Notes under the pieces: model-generated | The model's input: only the letters and a program-made list of their open reading frames with translations | Database searches by the model: none | What the model was told of the DNA's origin: nothing | In this document: piece after piece, positions 1 to 8,245 of the stretch | How the letters are laid out: every line of letters begins with the position of its first letter | Numbering within the stretch: the stretch's first letter is position 1 | Assembly: GCF_000721235.1 (NCBI RefSeq) | Contig: NZ_JOFH01000009.1 | Location: 132,234-196,233 of the forward strand | DNA length: 64,000 bases | Origin: Streptomyces olivaceus | GTDB taxonomy: Bacteria; Actinomycetota; Actinomycetes; Streptomycetales; Streptomycetaceae | Reading direction: 5' to 3' | Translations under genes and position numbers: made by a program

Positions 1-502
1 CCACGTGGGCGAGGCGGAGCTGCCGGTCGCGCAGCAGATCGAAGAAGTGCACGGCGATCGGGTTGCCGGCCAGGCCGATCACCGCGGCGTGGAAGTCCGC
101 GTCCGCCTCGACGAAGGCCCCGACGTCTCCCACGGCCATGGCCGCTTCCTGGCGCCGCAGCGAACCGCTCAGGGCCGCCGCCACCTCGACCGGGTCAGGC
201 CGGCGCGCGGCGACCCGCACGGCGGCGGTGCGCTCCAGGGCGTCGCGCATCTCCAGGACGTCGGCGGCCTCACTCGGCGGAATCGGGGACACGGTGGCGC
301 CCTGCCGCGAGGAGAGCCTGATGAGCCGCTCGGCCTCCAACCGCAGGAAGGCCTCGTGCACGGGCGTCCGGCTCAGTTGCAGTTCGCCGCAGATCTGGCC
401 TTCGCTGAGCCGGTCTCCTCCCGCGAGATCACCCCGGATGATCCGGTGTTTGGTGTGCGTGTAGGCGCGCTCCGCCGCGGTCTGGGTGGTCTTGAGTGGC
501 AT
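1..502 (-). CDS. GntR-family regulator, FCD (FadR) subfamily, truncated by the window edge
   Basis: Reading leftward from an ATG at 502, the product begins MPLKTTQTAAERAYTHTKHR and continues with a winged-helix segment in which GDRLSEGQICGELQLSRTPV is the GntR recognition-helix region. An all-helical ligand domain follows (EMRDALERTAAVRVAARR, then DADFHAAVIGLAGN) of FCD type. About 167 residues are present with no stop, so the C-terminus lies outside the window. FCD regulators usually bind small carboxylates or sugars; the ligand here is unknown. A near-perfect palindromic site lies 18 bases upstream of the start and suggests autoregulation. Confident on family, not on target. Confidence 0.85.
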   Translation of the reverse strand, partial: MPLKTTQTAAERAYTHTKHRIIRGDLAGGDRLSEGQICGELQLSRTPVHEAFLRLEAERLIRLSSRQGATVSPIPPSEAADVLEMRDALERTAAVRVAARRPDPVEVAAALSGSLRRQEAAMAVGDVGAFVEADADFHAAVIGLAGNPIAVHFFDLLRDRQLRLAHV

Positions 503-520
503 GTGCGGCAGCGTAGCGGA

Positions 521-540
521 TGCATGCATCGTTGCATGCA
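521..540. promoter_or_regulatory. Palindromic operator candidate for the GntR regulator
   Basis: Two copies of the self-complementary octamer TGCATGCA are separated by four bases (ATCG-type spacer read as TCGT). Together they form a 20-bp two-fold symmetric site 18 bp upstream of the regulator's ATG. Dimeric GntR proteins bind such short inverted repeats and commonly repress their own gene. Binding is inferred. Confidence 0.5.
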
Positions 541-691
541 TGAGGGATCCCCCTTCCGCCGCCCTGTCCGCTCGCCGACCGCCACCGGCCGTCCGCGGTC
601 GGTCGCCCGCGGTCGGTCGTCCGCCGCCCGCCGTCGGCGACACGGGTCCGTGCCTGACCCCCCGGTCCGCCGTGGTGCCTACGATCGTCCG

Positions 692-1132
692 GTGGCCACC
701 TTCTCGCTCGAACGCACCGCCCCGCTCCCCCTGGACGAGGCCTGGCGCCGCCTCACCCGCTGGGAGCGGCACGGCGACACCGTGCCGCTGACCCGGGTCT
801 TCGCCGAGCCGCCGGGGCCGTCCGGTCCGGGCACGGTGGTCGTGGCCCGCACGGGCGCCGGTCCGCTCGCCTTCGACGACCGCATGGAGGTGACCGTCTG
901 GCGGCCGCCGCTGGACGACGCCCCCGGTCTGTGCCGGCTGGAGAAGCGCGGCCGGGTCGTGCGCGGCTGGGCCGAGATCGAGGTGCGTCCCGGGCCCGGC
1001 GGCCGCGCGCGCGTCGAGTGGCGCGAGGAGCTGGACGTCCGGCTGCTGCCCGCCGCCTTCGACGGCGTCCTCGGGCGCTCGGGGCGGTACGTCTTCGGAC
1101 GCACCGTCAACCACCTGCTCCGGCAGCCGTGA
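692..1132 (+). CDS. SRPBCC (START-like) family protein
   Basis: A 146-residue protein starting at a GTG. It opens with the typical SRPBCC beta strand and helix (ATFSLERTAPLPLDEAWRRL), followed by alternating strands (GTVVVARTGAGPLAFDDRM, ARVEWREELDV) and a long C-terminal helix containing RSGRYVFGRTVNHLL. That layout matches polyketide-cyclase/dehydrase-like ligand-binding folds. These proteins bind hydrophobic ligands in a cavity; no catalytic residue can be assigned. It is transcribed away from the GntR gene and could be one of its targets (inference). Substrate unknown. Confidence 0.75.
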   Translation: MATFSLERTAPLPLDEAWRRLTRWERHGDTVPLTRVFAEPPGPSGPGTVVVARTGAGPLAFDDRMEVTVWRPPLDDAPGLCRLEKRGRVVRGWAEIEVRPGPGGRARVEWREELDVRLLPAAFDGVLGRSGRYVFGRTVNHLLRQP

Positions 1133-1217
1133 ACGACGGGTTGCGGGCCGGGCAACCGTCGGGGACGGAGTCGCGCCGCACACCTGTGTGCGGCCGTTTT
1201 CCGCGTACCGTGCCGGC

Positions 1218-2093
1218 ATGTCTGCCAGAGCGCGCGTCCTCGTGCAACTGTCCGTCGCCGTAGCCCTGTTGACCCTCGTCGCGGCGGCACCGCCCGCCTT
1301 CGCGGACCGGGGCTCCGCGGTTCCGCTCCGCATCGCCACGTACAACATCCACGCCGGTACCGGTGCGGACGGCGTCTTCGACCTCGACCGGCAGACCACC
1401 GCGCTGCGCGCCCTGGACGCCGACGTGATCGGCCTCCAGGAGGTCGACGTGCACTGGGGCGCGCGCAGCGGGGACCTGGACGTCGCCGGGGAGCTGGCGC
1501 GGCGGCTGGGCATGCGGGTGTCGTTCGCGCCGATCTACAGCCTCGACCCGGTGACGGCGCAGGGCCCGCGGCGCGAGTACGGCGTGGCGGTGCTGTCCCG
1601 CTTCCCCGTCCGCGCGGCGGCGAACCACGAGATCACGCGCCTGTCCACGCAGGACGAGGACCCGGTGCCGGCGCCGGCGCCCGGGTTCGGCGAGGTGACG
1701 CTCAAGGTGCGGGGCGTGCCGGTGCAGGTCTTCGTGACGCATCTCGACTACCGGGCGGACCCGGCGGTCCGGGTCGCGCAGGTCGCCGACACCCGCCGGA
1801 TCATGGCGTGGGAGCGGGCGGCCCGGCCGGGGGCGCGCCAGGTCCTGCTGGGCGACTTCAACGCCGAGCCGTCGGCGCCGGAACTGGGACCGCTGTGGAG
1901 GGAACTGCGCGACGCCGCGGCGGGCGCCCCGGGCACCTATCCGGCCGCGGACCCCGTGAAGCGGATCGACTACGTCGCCGTGGGGCGGGGCGTGCGGGTG
2001 CGCGGCGTGTCGGTGCCCGAGGAGGCCGTCGCCTCGGACCACCGCCCGGTGGTCGCGGAGCTGGCCCTGGCGCGGGGTGCCGGTCGGCGGTAG
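1218..2093 (+). CDS. Secreted endonuclease/exonuclease/phosphatase family protein
   Basis: The 291-residue product starts at MSARARVLVQL. A signal peptide (hydrophobic SVAVALLTLVAAAPPAFA) ends at an AxA-type cleavage site. The mature part carries the EEP-fold signatures in order: RIATYNIHAG, the metal-binding Glu in IGLQEVD, VTHLDYR, LLGDFNAEP (catalytic Asp/Asn) and the C-terminal SDHRPVV. These define a divalent-metal phosphodiesterase or nuclease. The secretion signal suggests extracellular nucleic acid or phosphodiester degradation. An in-frame ATG 30 bases upstream would add residues before the signal peptide and is less likely. Confidence 0.88.
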   Translation: MSARARVLVQLSVAVALLTLVAAAPPAFADRGSAVPLRIATYNIHAGTGADGVFDLDRQTTALRALDADVIGLQEVDVHWGARSGDLDVAGELARRLGMRVSFAPIYSLDPVTAQGPRREYGVAVLSRFPVRAAANHEITRLSTQDEDPVPAPAPGFGEVTLKVRGVPVQVFVTHLDYRADPAVRVAQVADTRRIMAWERAARPGARQVLLGDFNAEPSAPELGPLWRELRDAAAGAPGTYPAADPVKRIDYVAVGRGVRVRGVSVPEEAVASDHRPVVAELALARGAGRR

Positions 2094-2225
2094 CAGGCGC
2101 CGGCCCGGGGCACGTCCGGCACGTCCGGCTCCGCGGTGGCCAACGCCGGTCCATGGCGCCGGTCCACGGCCGGCCCACGCCCGCCCGGGGCACCGGTCCG
2201 CCGGGCCGGCGGCGTCCCGAGGCGC

Positions 2226-3377
2226 TCAGGCCACCGAGCCGAGCCGCCCGGCCGGTGTCGCCGGGCCGTCGTGGTGAATGGGGGTGTGGGCGCCGGTCAG
2301 GGAGGCGCCCGTGCCGCCGCGCCGGGCGGCGACGATCTCGGCGGCGATGGACAGCGCCGTCTCCTGGGGGGTGCGGGCGCCCAGGTCGAGGCCGATGGGC
2401 GACCTGAGGCGGGCCAGCTCGAGGTCGCTGACGCCGGCCTCGTGCAGGCGGGCGTTGCGGTCCAGGTGGGTGCGCCGGGAGCCCATCGCGCCGACGTACG
2501 CCACCGGCAGCCGCAGCGCCAGCTTCAGCAGCGGGATGTCGAACTTGGCGTCGTGGGTCAGGACGCACAGCACCGTGCGCGCGTCCACCTCGGTGCGGCG
2601 CAGGTACTCGTGGGGCCACTCGACGACGATCTCGTCCGCGTCCGGGAAGCGGGCCGGGGTCGCGAAGACGGGCCGGGCGTCGCACACCGTGACGTGGTAC
2701 CCGAGGAACTTCCCGGCCCGCACCAGCGCCGCGGCGAAGTCGATCGCGCCGAAGACGATCATGCGGGGCGCCGGGACGGAGGACTCGACGAGCAGCGTGA
2801 GCGGTGCACCGCAGCGCGAGCCCCGTTCGCCGGTCTCCAGCGTGCCGGTGCGGCCGGCGTCCAGGAAGGCGCCCGCCTCGGCGGCCACCGTGCGGTCCAG
2901 CTCCGGATGTCCGCCGAGGCCGCCCTCGTGGCTGCCGTCCGGGTGGACGACGAGCGCACGGCCGGTCAGCTCGGCCGGACCGCGCACGATCCGGGCCACC
3001 GCGGCCGCCCGGCCGTGCGCGGCGGCGGTGAGCACGGCGGCCAGCGCCGGGCGGGCGGGATCGGCCGCCCGTACCGGCGTGACCAGGACCTCGATGACTC
3101 CGCCGCAGGTCAGGCCCACGGCGAAGGCGTCCTCGTCGCTGTAGCCGAAGCGTTCGAGAACGGTTCCGCCGTCCTCCAGCGCCTGCCGGCACAGCTCGTA
3201 CACGGCTCCCTCCACGCAGCCGCCGGAGACCGAGCCGATCGCCGTGCCGTCGGCGTCCACCGCGAGGGCGGCGCCGGGCAGGCGGGGCGCGCTGCCGCTG
3301 ACGGCCACCACGGTGGCCACGGCGAAATCGCGTCCCTGCTCGACCCACCGGTTGAGCTCTTCGGCGATGTCCAGCAT
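2226..3377 (-). CDS. xdhC: XdhC-family molybdenum cofactor insertion/chaperone protein
   Basis: The 383-residue protein begins MLDIAEELNRWVEQGRDFA. The N-terminal XdhC/CoxI domain carries the hallmark VSGGCVEGAVYE and GLTCGGVIEVLV segments. A C-terminal Rossmann-like domain follows (PRMIVFGAIDFAAALV, then YVGAMGSRRTHLDR). XdhC proteins bind molybdenum cofactor, help its sulfuration and deliver it to xanthine dehydrogenase. The gene is last in the minus-strand purine block, 53 bases past the permease stop, which fits that role. In many homologues the Rossmann glycine motif is GAGPHA-like; here it reads GAIDFA. Confidence 0.92.
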   Translation of the reverse strand: MLDIAEELNRWVEQGRDFAVATVVAVSGSAPRLPGAALAVDADGTAIGSVSGGCVEGAVYELCRQALEDGGTVLERFGYSDEDAFAVGLTCGGVIEVLVTPVRAADPARPALAAVLTAAAHGRAAAVARIVRGPAELTGRALVVHPDGSHEGGLGGHPELDRTVAAEAGAFLDAGRTGTLETGERGSRCGAPLTLLVESSVPAPRMIVFGAIDFAAALVRAGKFLGYHVTVCDARPVFATPARFPDADEIVVEWPHEYLRRTEVDARTVLCVLTHDAKFDIPLLKLALRLPVAYVGAMGSRRTHLDRNARLHEAGVSDLELARLRSPIGLDLGARTPQETALSIAAEIVAARRGGTGASLTGAHTPIHHDGPATPAGRLGSVA

Positions 3378-3430
3378 CCGTCGGTCCTCCTGGGACAAGA
3401 GTGGTGTGTGAAGGGTTCCCGCCGTGGCGG

Positions 3431-4888
3431 CTAGTGCACGCCCAGCCAGCTCTCGATCGGGTTGAGCGCGAAGTAGACGACGAAGACCGCCGTCAGGGCC
3501 CACATGAACGCGCCGACCTCGCGGGGTTTGCCCTGGGCGGTCTTGATGGCGACGTAGGAGATGACTCCGGCGGCGACGCCCGCCGTGATGGAGTACGTGA
3601 ACGGCATGAGGACGACGGTCAGGAAGACCGGGATCGCGGTGGCCCGGTCGGTCCAGTCCACGTGCCGGGCGTTGGTCATCATCATGGCGCCGATGACGAC
3701 CAGCGCGGCGGAGGCCACCTCCTGCGGCACGATCGCGGTGATCGGCGTGAAGAAGAGACAGGCCGCGAAGAACGCGCCGGTGACGACCGAGGCGAGCCCG
3801 GTGCGGGCGCCCTCGCCGACGCCGGTCGCGGACTCGACGAACACGGTCTGCCCCGAGCCGCCCGCCACGCCGCCGATCGCGCCGCCGGCGCCGTCGATGA
3901 ACAGGGCCTTCGACAGGCCCGGCATCCGGCCCTTGTCGTCGGCGAGCTTCGCCTCGGTGCCGACGCCGATGATGGTGGCCATGGCGTCGAAGAACCCGGC
4001 GAGGACGAGGGTGAAGACGATCATGCCGACCGTCATCGCGCCGACCTCGCCCCAGCCGCCGAACTCCAGGTCGCCGAAGAGCGAGAAGTCGGGCATGGAG
4101 ACCGCGCTGCCGTGCAGCTCGGGGGCGCCGTTCGCCCACTGCTTCGGGTCGACGACCCCGGCGGCGTTCAGGACCGCCGCGACGACCGTGCCGGTGACGA
4201 TGCCGATGAGGATCGCGCCGGGGGTGTTGCGGGCCTGCAGCATGAAGATCAGGAGCAGGGTGCCGGCGAAGAGCAGCACCGGCCAGCCGGCGAGTTCACC
4301 GGCGGGTCCGAGGGTGAGCGGGGTGGCCTCGCCCGGGTGGACGAAACCGCCCTTCACCAGGCCGATGATGGCGATGAACAGGCCGATGCCCATGGTGATG
4401 GCGTGTTTGAGCGCGAGCGGTATCGCGTTCATGATCATCTCGCGCAGTCCGGTGACCACGAGCAGCATGATCACCACGCCGTACATCACGCACATGCCCA
4501 TGGCCTGCGGCCAGGTCAGCTGCGGGGCGACCTGTCCGGCGATCACTCCGGACACCGAGAGTCCGGCGGCCAGGGCCAGCGGCACCTTGCCGACGAAGCC
4601 CATCAGGAGCGTGGTGACCGCCGCGGCCAGTGCCGTCGCGGTGATCAGGGCCTTCTGGCCCAGGGTGTCCCCCGCGGCGTCCTTGCCGGACAGGATCACG
4701 GGGTTCAGGAGGACGATGTACGCCATCGCCATGAAGGTGGTGACACCGCCGCGCACCTCGCGCGCGACGGTGGATCCTCGGTGGGTGATGTGAAAGTACC
4801 GGTCGAGCCAGGACCGGCCGGCGGGGACGCGGGAGCCCGCGCCCGCGTCCTCGGCGGTGGTCCTGGGCTCCACTGACTGCTGGGTCAT
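3431..4888 (-). CDS. NCS2-family purine (guanine/hypoxanthine-type) permease
   Basis: A 485-residue polytopic membrane protein. The start at 4888 (MTQQSVEPRTT) follows a GGGAG ribosome-binding site at good spacing. It shows about twelve hydrophobic segments, an early GGVTTFMAMAYIVLLNP, and the conserved QTVFVESATGVGEGARTGLA segment that marks AzgA/PbuG-type NCS2 carriers. The likely role is proton-coupled uptake of hypoxanthine, guanine, adenine or xanthine. Its place between the xanthine dehydrogenase genes and xdhC supports a purine substrate. Exact specificity cannot be read from sequence. Confidence 0.92.
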   Translation of the reverse strand: MTQQSVEPRTTAEDAGAGSRVPAGRSWLDRYFHITHRGSTVAREVRGGVTTFMAMAYIVLLNPVILSGKDAAGDTLGQKALITATALAAAVTTLLMGFVGKVPLALAAGLSVSGVIAGQVAPQLTWPQAMGMCVMYGVVIMLLVVTGLREMIMNAIPLALKHAITMGIGLFIAIIGLVKGGFVHPGEATPLTLGPAGELAGWPVLLFAGTLLLIFMLQARNTPGAILIGIVTGTVVAAVLNAAGVVDPKQWANGAPELHGSAVSMPDFSLFGDLEFGGWGEVGAMTVGMIVFTLVLAGFFDAMATIIGVGTEAKLADDKGRMPGLSKALFIDGAGGAIGGVAGGSGQTVFVESATGVGEGARTGLASVVTGAFFAACLFFTPITAIVPQEVASAALVVIGAMMMTNARHVDWTDRATAIPVFLTVVLMPFTYSITAGVAAGVISYVAIKTAQGKPREVGAFMWALTAVFVVYFALNPIESWLGVH

Positions 4889-5225
4889 GGGCCGTCTCCC
4901 AAGGTTCATAGGGGCACCCGGGCGTGTGCCTTCGGCCTTCGGCGAAGGTGCCGGGATTTGGGAGGTGTCAGCTCGGGGGACGGCCCGGTACTGCACCTTG
5001 GGGTGGCCGGCGCCGGGGGTCGGTGCCGGGGTGTTCGATGCCGGGGTCTCCGGTACCGGGGTTTCGGAGGGTGCCCGGCGCCGGGGGTCGGTGGCCGTGG
5101 GGTGGGCCGTTGCCCGGCGTCGGGGTGCCGTTGCGCCCACCCGTGCCGCCCTGCGGCACGACTGCCCGCAACGGCGGCGCGTGGGACCGCAACGGCGGCA
5201 CGCGAGGCCGCAACGGCGGCGGGTG
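4889..5225. other. Intergenic gap between permease and xanthine dehydrogenase genes, repeat-rich
   Basis: These 337 bases hold no convincing gene. Long open frames across them have repetitive Arg/Pro-rich products typical of noncoding high-GC DNA. The stretch is full of short GCCGGGG-type repeats and three 21-bp repeats at 5167-5220. A leader or promoter for the permease gene may lie here, but I cannot place one. Confidence 0.5.
5167..5220. repeat. Three 21-bp-period direct repeats
   Basis: The 12-mer CGCAACGGCGGC occurs at 5167, 5188 and 5209, an exact 21-base period, with variable sequence between copies. The run ends just before the stop codon of the molybdopterin-subunit gene at 5226. 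Function unknown; the copies could be a stable noncoding repeat or protein-binding sites. Confidence 0.7.
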
Positions 5226-7610
5226 TTACGCCGTGCCTGTGAGGTGTTCCGGGCGGACCGGGGTGCGGTCCAGGGTGAGGCCCGTCGCGTTGCGGATGGC
5301 CGCGAGGACCGCCGGGGTCGAGGACAGGGTGGGGGCCTCGCCGATGCCGCGCAGCCCGTACGGCGCGTGGTCGTCGGCGAGTTCGAGCACGTCGACCGGG
5401 ATGGTCGGCGTGTCGAGGATGGTGGGGAGCAGGTAGTCCGTGAAGGAGGGGTTCCTGACCTTCGCGGTCTTCGGGTCGACGACGATCTCCTCCATGATCG
5501 CGATACCGAGGCCCTGCGTGGTGCCGCCCTGGATCTGGCCGACCACGGAGAGCGGGTTGAGCGCCTTGCCGACGTCCTGCGCGCAGGCCAGTTCGACGAC
5601 CTTGACCAGGCCGAGTTCGGTGTCGACCTCGACGACGGCGCGGTGCGCGGCGAAGGAGTACTGGACGTGGCCGTTGCCCTGGCCGGTGCGCAGGTCGAAG
5701 GCCTCGGTCGGCCGGTGCCGCCACTCCTCCTCCACCTCGACGGCCTCGTCCTCCAGGACGTCCGCCAGGTCGGTCAGGACCTCGCCGCCGTCGGTGACGA
5801 CCTTGCCTCCCTCCAGGAGGAGTTCGGCGGTGGCCCAGGCGGGGTGGTAGGAGCCGAACTTGCGGCGCCCGATCTCCAGGACCTTCTCGCGCACCAGCTC
5901 GCAGGCGTTCTTGACGGCGCCGCCGGTGACGTACGTCTGGCGGGAGGCCGAGGTGGAGCCGGCCGAACCGACCCGGGTGTCGGCGGGGTTGATGGTCACC
6001 TGCGTGACGCCCAGTTCGGTGCGGGCGATCTGCGCGTGGACGGTGACGCCGCCCTGGCCGACCTCCGCCATGGCGGTGTGCACGGTGGCCACCGGCACGC
6101 CGCCGACGACCTCCATGCGGACCTTGGCGGTGGAGTAGTCGTCGAAGCCCTCGGAGAAGCCGACGTTCTTGATGCCGACCGCGTAGCCGACCCCGCGGAC
6201 GACTCCCTCGCCGTGCGTGGTGTTGGAGAGGCCGCCGGGCAGCTGCCGTACGTCGGCGCCCTCGCTGGACTCCCACTGGCGCTCGGGCGGCATCGGCATC
6301 GCCTTGACGCGGCGCAGGAGTTCGGCGACCGGCGCCGGGGAGTCGACGGGCTGGCCGGTGGGCATGAGGGTGCCCTGCTCCATGGCGTTGATCCGGCGGA
6401 ACTCCACCGGGTCCATGCCGAGTTCCTTGGCCACCTTGTCCATCTGCGCCTCGTACGCGAAGCAGGCCTGGACCGCGCCGAAGCCGCGCATGGCGCCGCA
6501 GGGCGGGTTGTTGGAGTAGAGGGCGAGCGCCTCGATGTCCACGTCCTCGACGACGTACGGGCCGACCGCCAGCGAGGAGGCGTTGCCGACGACCGCCGGG
6601 GAGGCGGAGGCGTAGGCGCCGCCGTCGAGGACGATGCGGCACCTCAGGTGCGTCAACTTGCCGTCGCGGGTGGCGCCGTGCTCGTAGGAGAGGCGGGCCG
6701 GGTGGCGGTGGACGTGGCCGAAGAAGGACTCGAAGCGGTTGTAGACGATCTTGACGGGTTTGCCGGTGCGGATCGCCAGCAGGCAGGCGTGGATCTGCAT
6801 CGACAGGTCCTCGCGCCCGCCGAAGGCCCCGCCGACGCCGGAGAGCGTCATGCGCACCTTGTCCTCGGGCAGCCCGAGCACCGGCGCGATCTGCCTCAGG
6901 TCGGAGTGCAGCCACTGGGTGGCGATGTAGAGGTCGACTCCGCCGTCCTCGGCGGGCACCGCGAGGCCGGACTCGGGGCCGAGGAAGGCCTGGTCCTGCA
7001 TGCCGAAGTAGTACTCGCCCTTGACGATCACGTCGGCCCGCGCGGCGGCCGCGTCCGCGTCGCCGCGCAGGATGGGCTGGCGGTGCACGATGTTGGGGTG
7101 CGGGACGTGGCCGATGTGGTGGTCGTCGCGGTTCTCGTGGACGAGGACGGCGTCCGGTGCGGTCGCGGAGGCCTCGTCGGTGATGACGGGCAGCTCCCGG
7201 TACTCCACCTTGATCTTGGCGGCGGCGCGGCGCGCGGTCTCCGGGTGGTCGGCGGCGACGATGGCGACCGGCTCGCCGTGGTGGCGGACCCTGCCGTGGG
7301 CGAGGACCGGCGTGTCCTGGATCTCCAGGCCGTAGGTGCGTACGTCGGTGGGCAGGTCGTCGTACGTCATGACGGCGTACACGCCGGGTGTGGCGAGGGC
7401 CTCGCCCGTGTCGATGGAGACGATCTCGGCGTGCGCGACGGTGGAGCGCAGGATCTGGCCCCAGAGCATGTCCTCGTGCCACATGTCGGAGGAGTACGCG
7501 AACTCGCCGGTGACCTTGAGGGTGCCGTCCGGGCGGAGCGTGGACTCGCCGACGCCGCCCCTGGTCCGGGAGCCCTGGGTGATGGTGGTGGGTGCGCCGT
7601 TGGCAGCCAT
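5226..7610 (-). CDS. Xanthine dehydrogenase, molybdopterin-binding subunit
   Basis: A 794-residue protein starting MAANGAPTTITQGSR two bases after the stop of the 2Fe-2S subunit gene. It has the aldehyde oxidase/xanthine dehydrogenase a/b hammerhead domain (LKVTGEFAYSSDMWHEDMLW) and the large Moco-binding domain. Visible motifs include GVGGAFGGREDLSMQ, CGAMRGFGAVQACFAYE, GQGGVTVHAQIA and, near the end, the catalytic-Glu region YGLRGIGEAPTLSS. It oxidises hypoxanthine and xanthine to urate using Moco, with electrons passing to the 2Fe-2S and FAD subunits encoded just upstream. The stop is TAA. Confidence 0.94.
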   Translation of the reverse strand: MAANGAPTTITQGSRTRGGVGESTLRPDGTLKVTGEFAYSSDMWHEDMLWGQILRSTVAHAEIVSIDTGEALATPGVYAVMTYDDLPTDVRTYGLEIQDTPVLAHGRVRHHGEPVAIVAADHPETARRAAAKIKVEYRELPVITDEASATAPDAVLVHENRDDHHIGHVPHPNIVHRQPILRGDADAAAARADVIVKGEYYFGMQDQAFLGPESGLAVPAEDGGVDLYIATQWLHSDLRQIAPVLGLPEDKVRMTLSGVGGAFGGREDLSMQIHACLLAIRTGKPVKIVYNRFESFFGHVHRHPARLSYEHGATRDGKLTHLRCRIVLDGGAYASASPAVVGNASSLAVGPYVVEDVDIEALALYSNNPPCGAMRGFGAVQACFAYEAQMDKVAKELGMDPVEFRRINAMEQGTLMPTGQPVDSPAPVAELLRRVKAMPMPPERQWESSEGADVRQLPGGLSNTTHGEGVVRGVGYAVGIKNVGFSEGFDDYSTAKVRMEVVGGVPVATVHTAMAEVGQGGVTVHAQIARTELGVTQVTINPADTRVGSAGSTSASRQTYVTGGAVKNACELVREKVLEIGRRKFGSYHPAWATAELLLEGGKVVTDGGEVLTDLADVLEDEAVEVEEEWRHRPTEAFDLRTGQGNGHVQYSFAAHRAVVEVDTELGLVKVVELACAQDVGKALNPLSVVGQIQGGTTQGLGIAIMEEIVVDPKTAKVRNPSFTDYLLPTILDTPTIPVDVLELADDHAPYGLRGIGEAPTLSSTPAVLAAIRNATGLTLDRTPVRPEHLTGTA

Positions 7611-7612
7611 GC

Positions 7613-8245
7613 TCAGACCTCCTCGGACTGGCGGGCGGCCGCCAGGCGCACCGCGTCCATGATCTTCTCGTAGCCGGTGCAGCGGCACAGGTTGCCCGAC
7701 AGCGCCTCGCGGATGTCCGCGTCGGTCGGGTTGGGAGTGCGCTCCAGCATCTCGTCGGCGGCGACGAGCAGGCCGGGCGTGCAGAAGCCGCACTGGACGG
7801 CGCCCGCGTCGATGAACGCCTGCTGGATGGGGGCCAGCTCGATGCCCTCGCCGGTCTGCGAGTCGGTGCCCTTGGCCTGTCGGCGCCGGGCCTCGTCGAG
7901 CGAGGCGCCCGCGCCGCTGCCGCCACTGCCGCGGCTGCCGCAGGCGCCGGTCGCGCAGCCCTCGGCACGGTCCTTGGCGCGGTCCTTGGCGCGGTCCTCG
8001 GCGAATTCGGCCAGGCCCTCGACGGTGACGACCTCGCGGCCCTCGGCCTGTCCGGCCGCGACCAGGCAGGAGCAGACCGGCACGCCGTCCAGGCGGACCG
8101 TGCAGGAGCCGCACTCGCCCTGCTCGCAGGCGTTCTTGGAGCCCGGCAGGCCCATCCGCTCGCGCAGCACGTACAGCAGGGACTCGCCCTCCCACACGTC
8201 GTCGGCCTCCTGCGGACGTCCGTTGACAGTGAAGTTGACGCGCAT
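7613..8245 (-). CDS. Xanthine dehydrogenase, 2Fe-2S subunit with an internal insertion
   Basis: The 210-residue protein carries a plant-type ferredoxin cluster (Cys40, Cys45, Cys48, Cys60) and the alpha-helical second cluster domain (Cys152, Cys155 in CGFCTPG; Cys187, Cys189 in CRCTG). It passes electrons from Moco to FAD. Between the two domains, about residues 80-137, sits an extra charged and Gly/Ser-rich linker with a repeated DRAK motif and two extra cysteines. Small subunits of this family are usually about 160 residues. The start overlaps the upstream stop by one base (TAATG), so translation is coupled to the FAD subunit. Confidence 0.93.
   Translation of the reverse strand: MRVNFTVNGRPQEADDVWEGESLLYVLRERMGLPGSKNACEQGECGSCTVRLDGVPVCSCLVAAGQAEGREVVTVEGLAEFAEDRAKDRAKDRAEGCATGACGSRGSGGSGAGASLDEARRRQAKGTDSQTGEGIELAPIQQAFIDAGAVQCGFCTPGLLVAADEMLERTPNPTDADIREALSGNLCRCTGYEKIMDAVRLAAARQSEEV

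Noticed and set aside
4857..7673. Long plus-strand open frame opposite the molybdopterin subunit
   Set aside because: Antisense artefact of high-GC codon use; the minus strand carries unmistakable xanthine dehydrogenase motifs.
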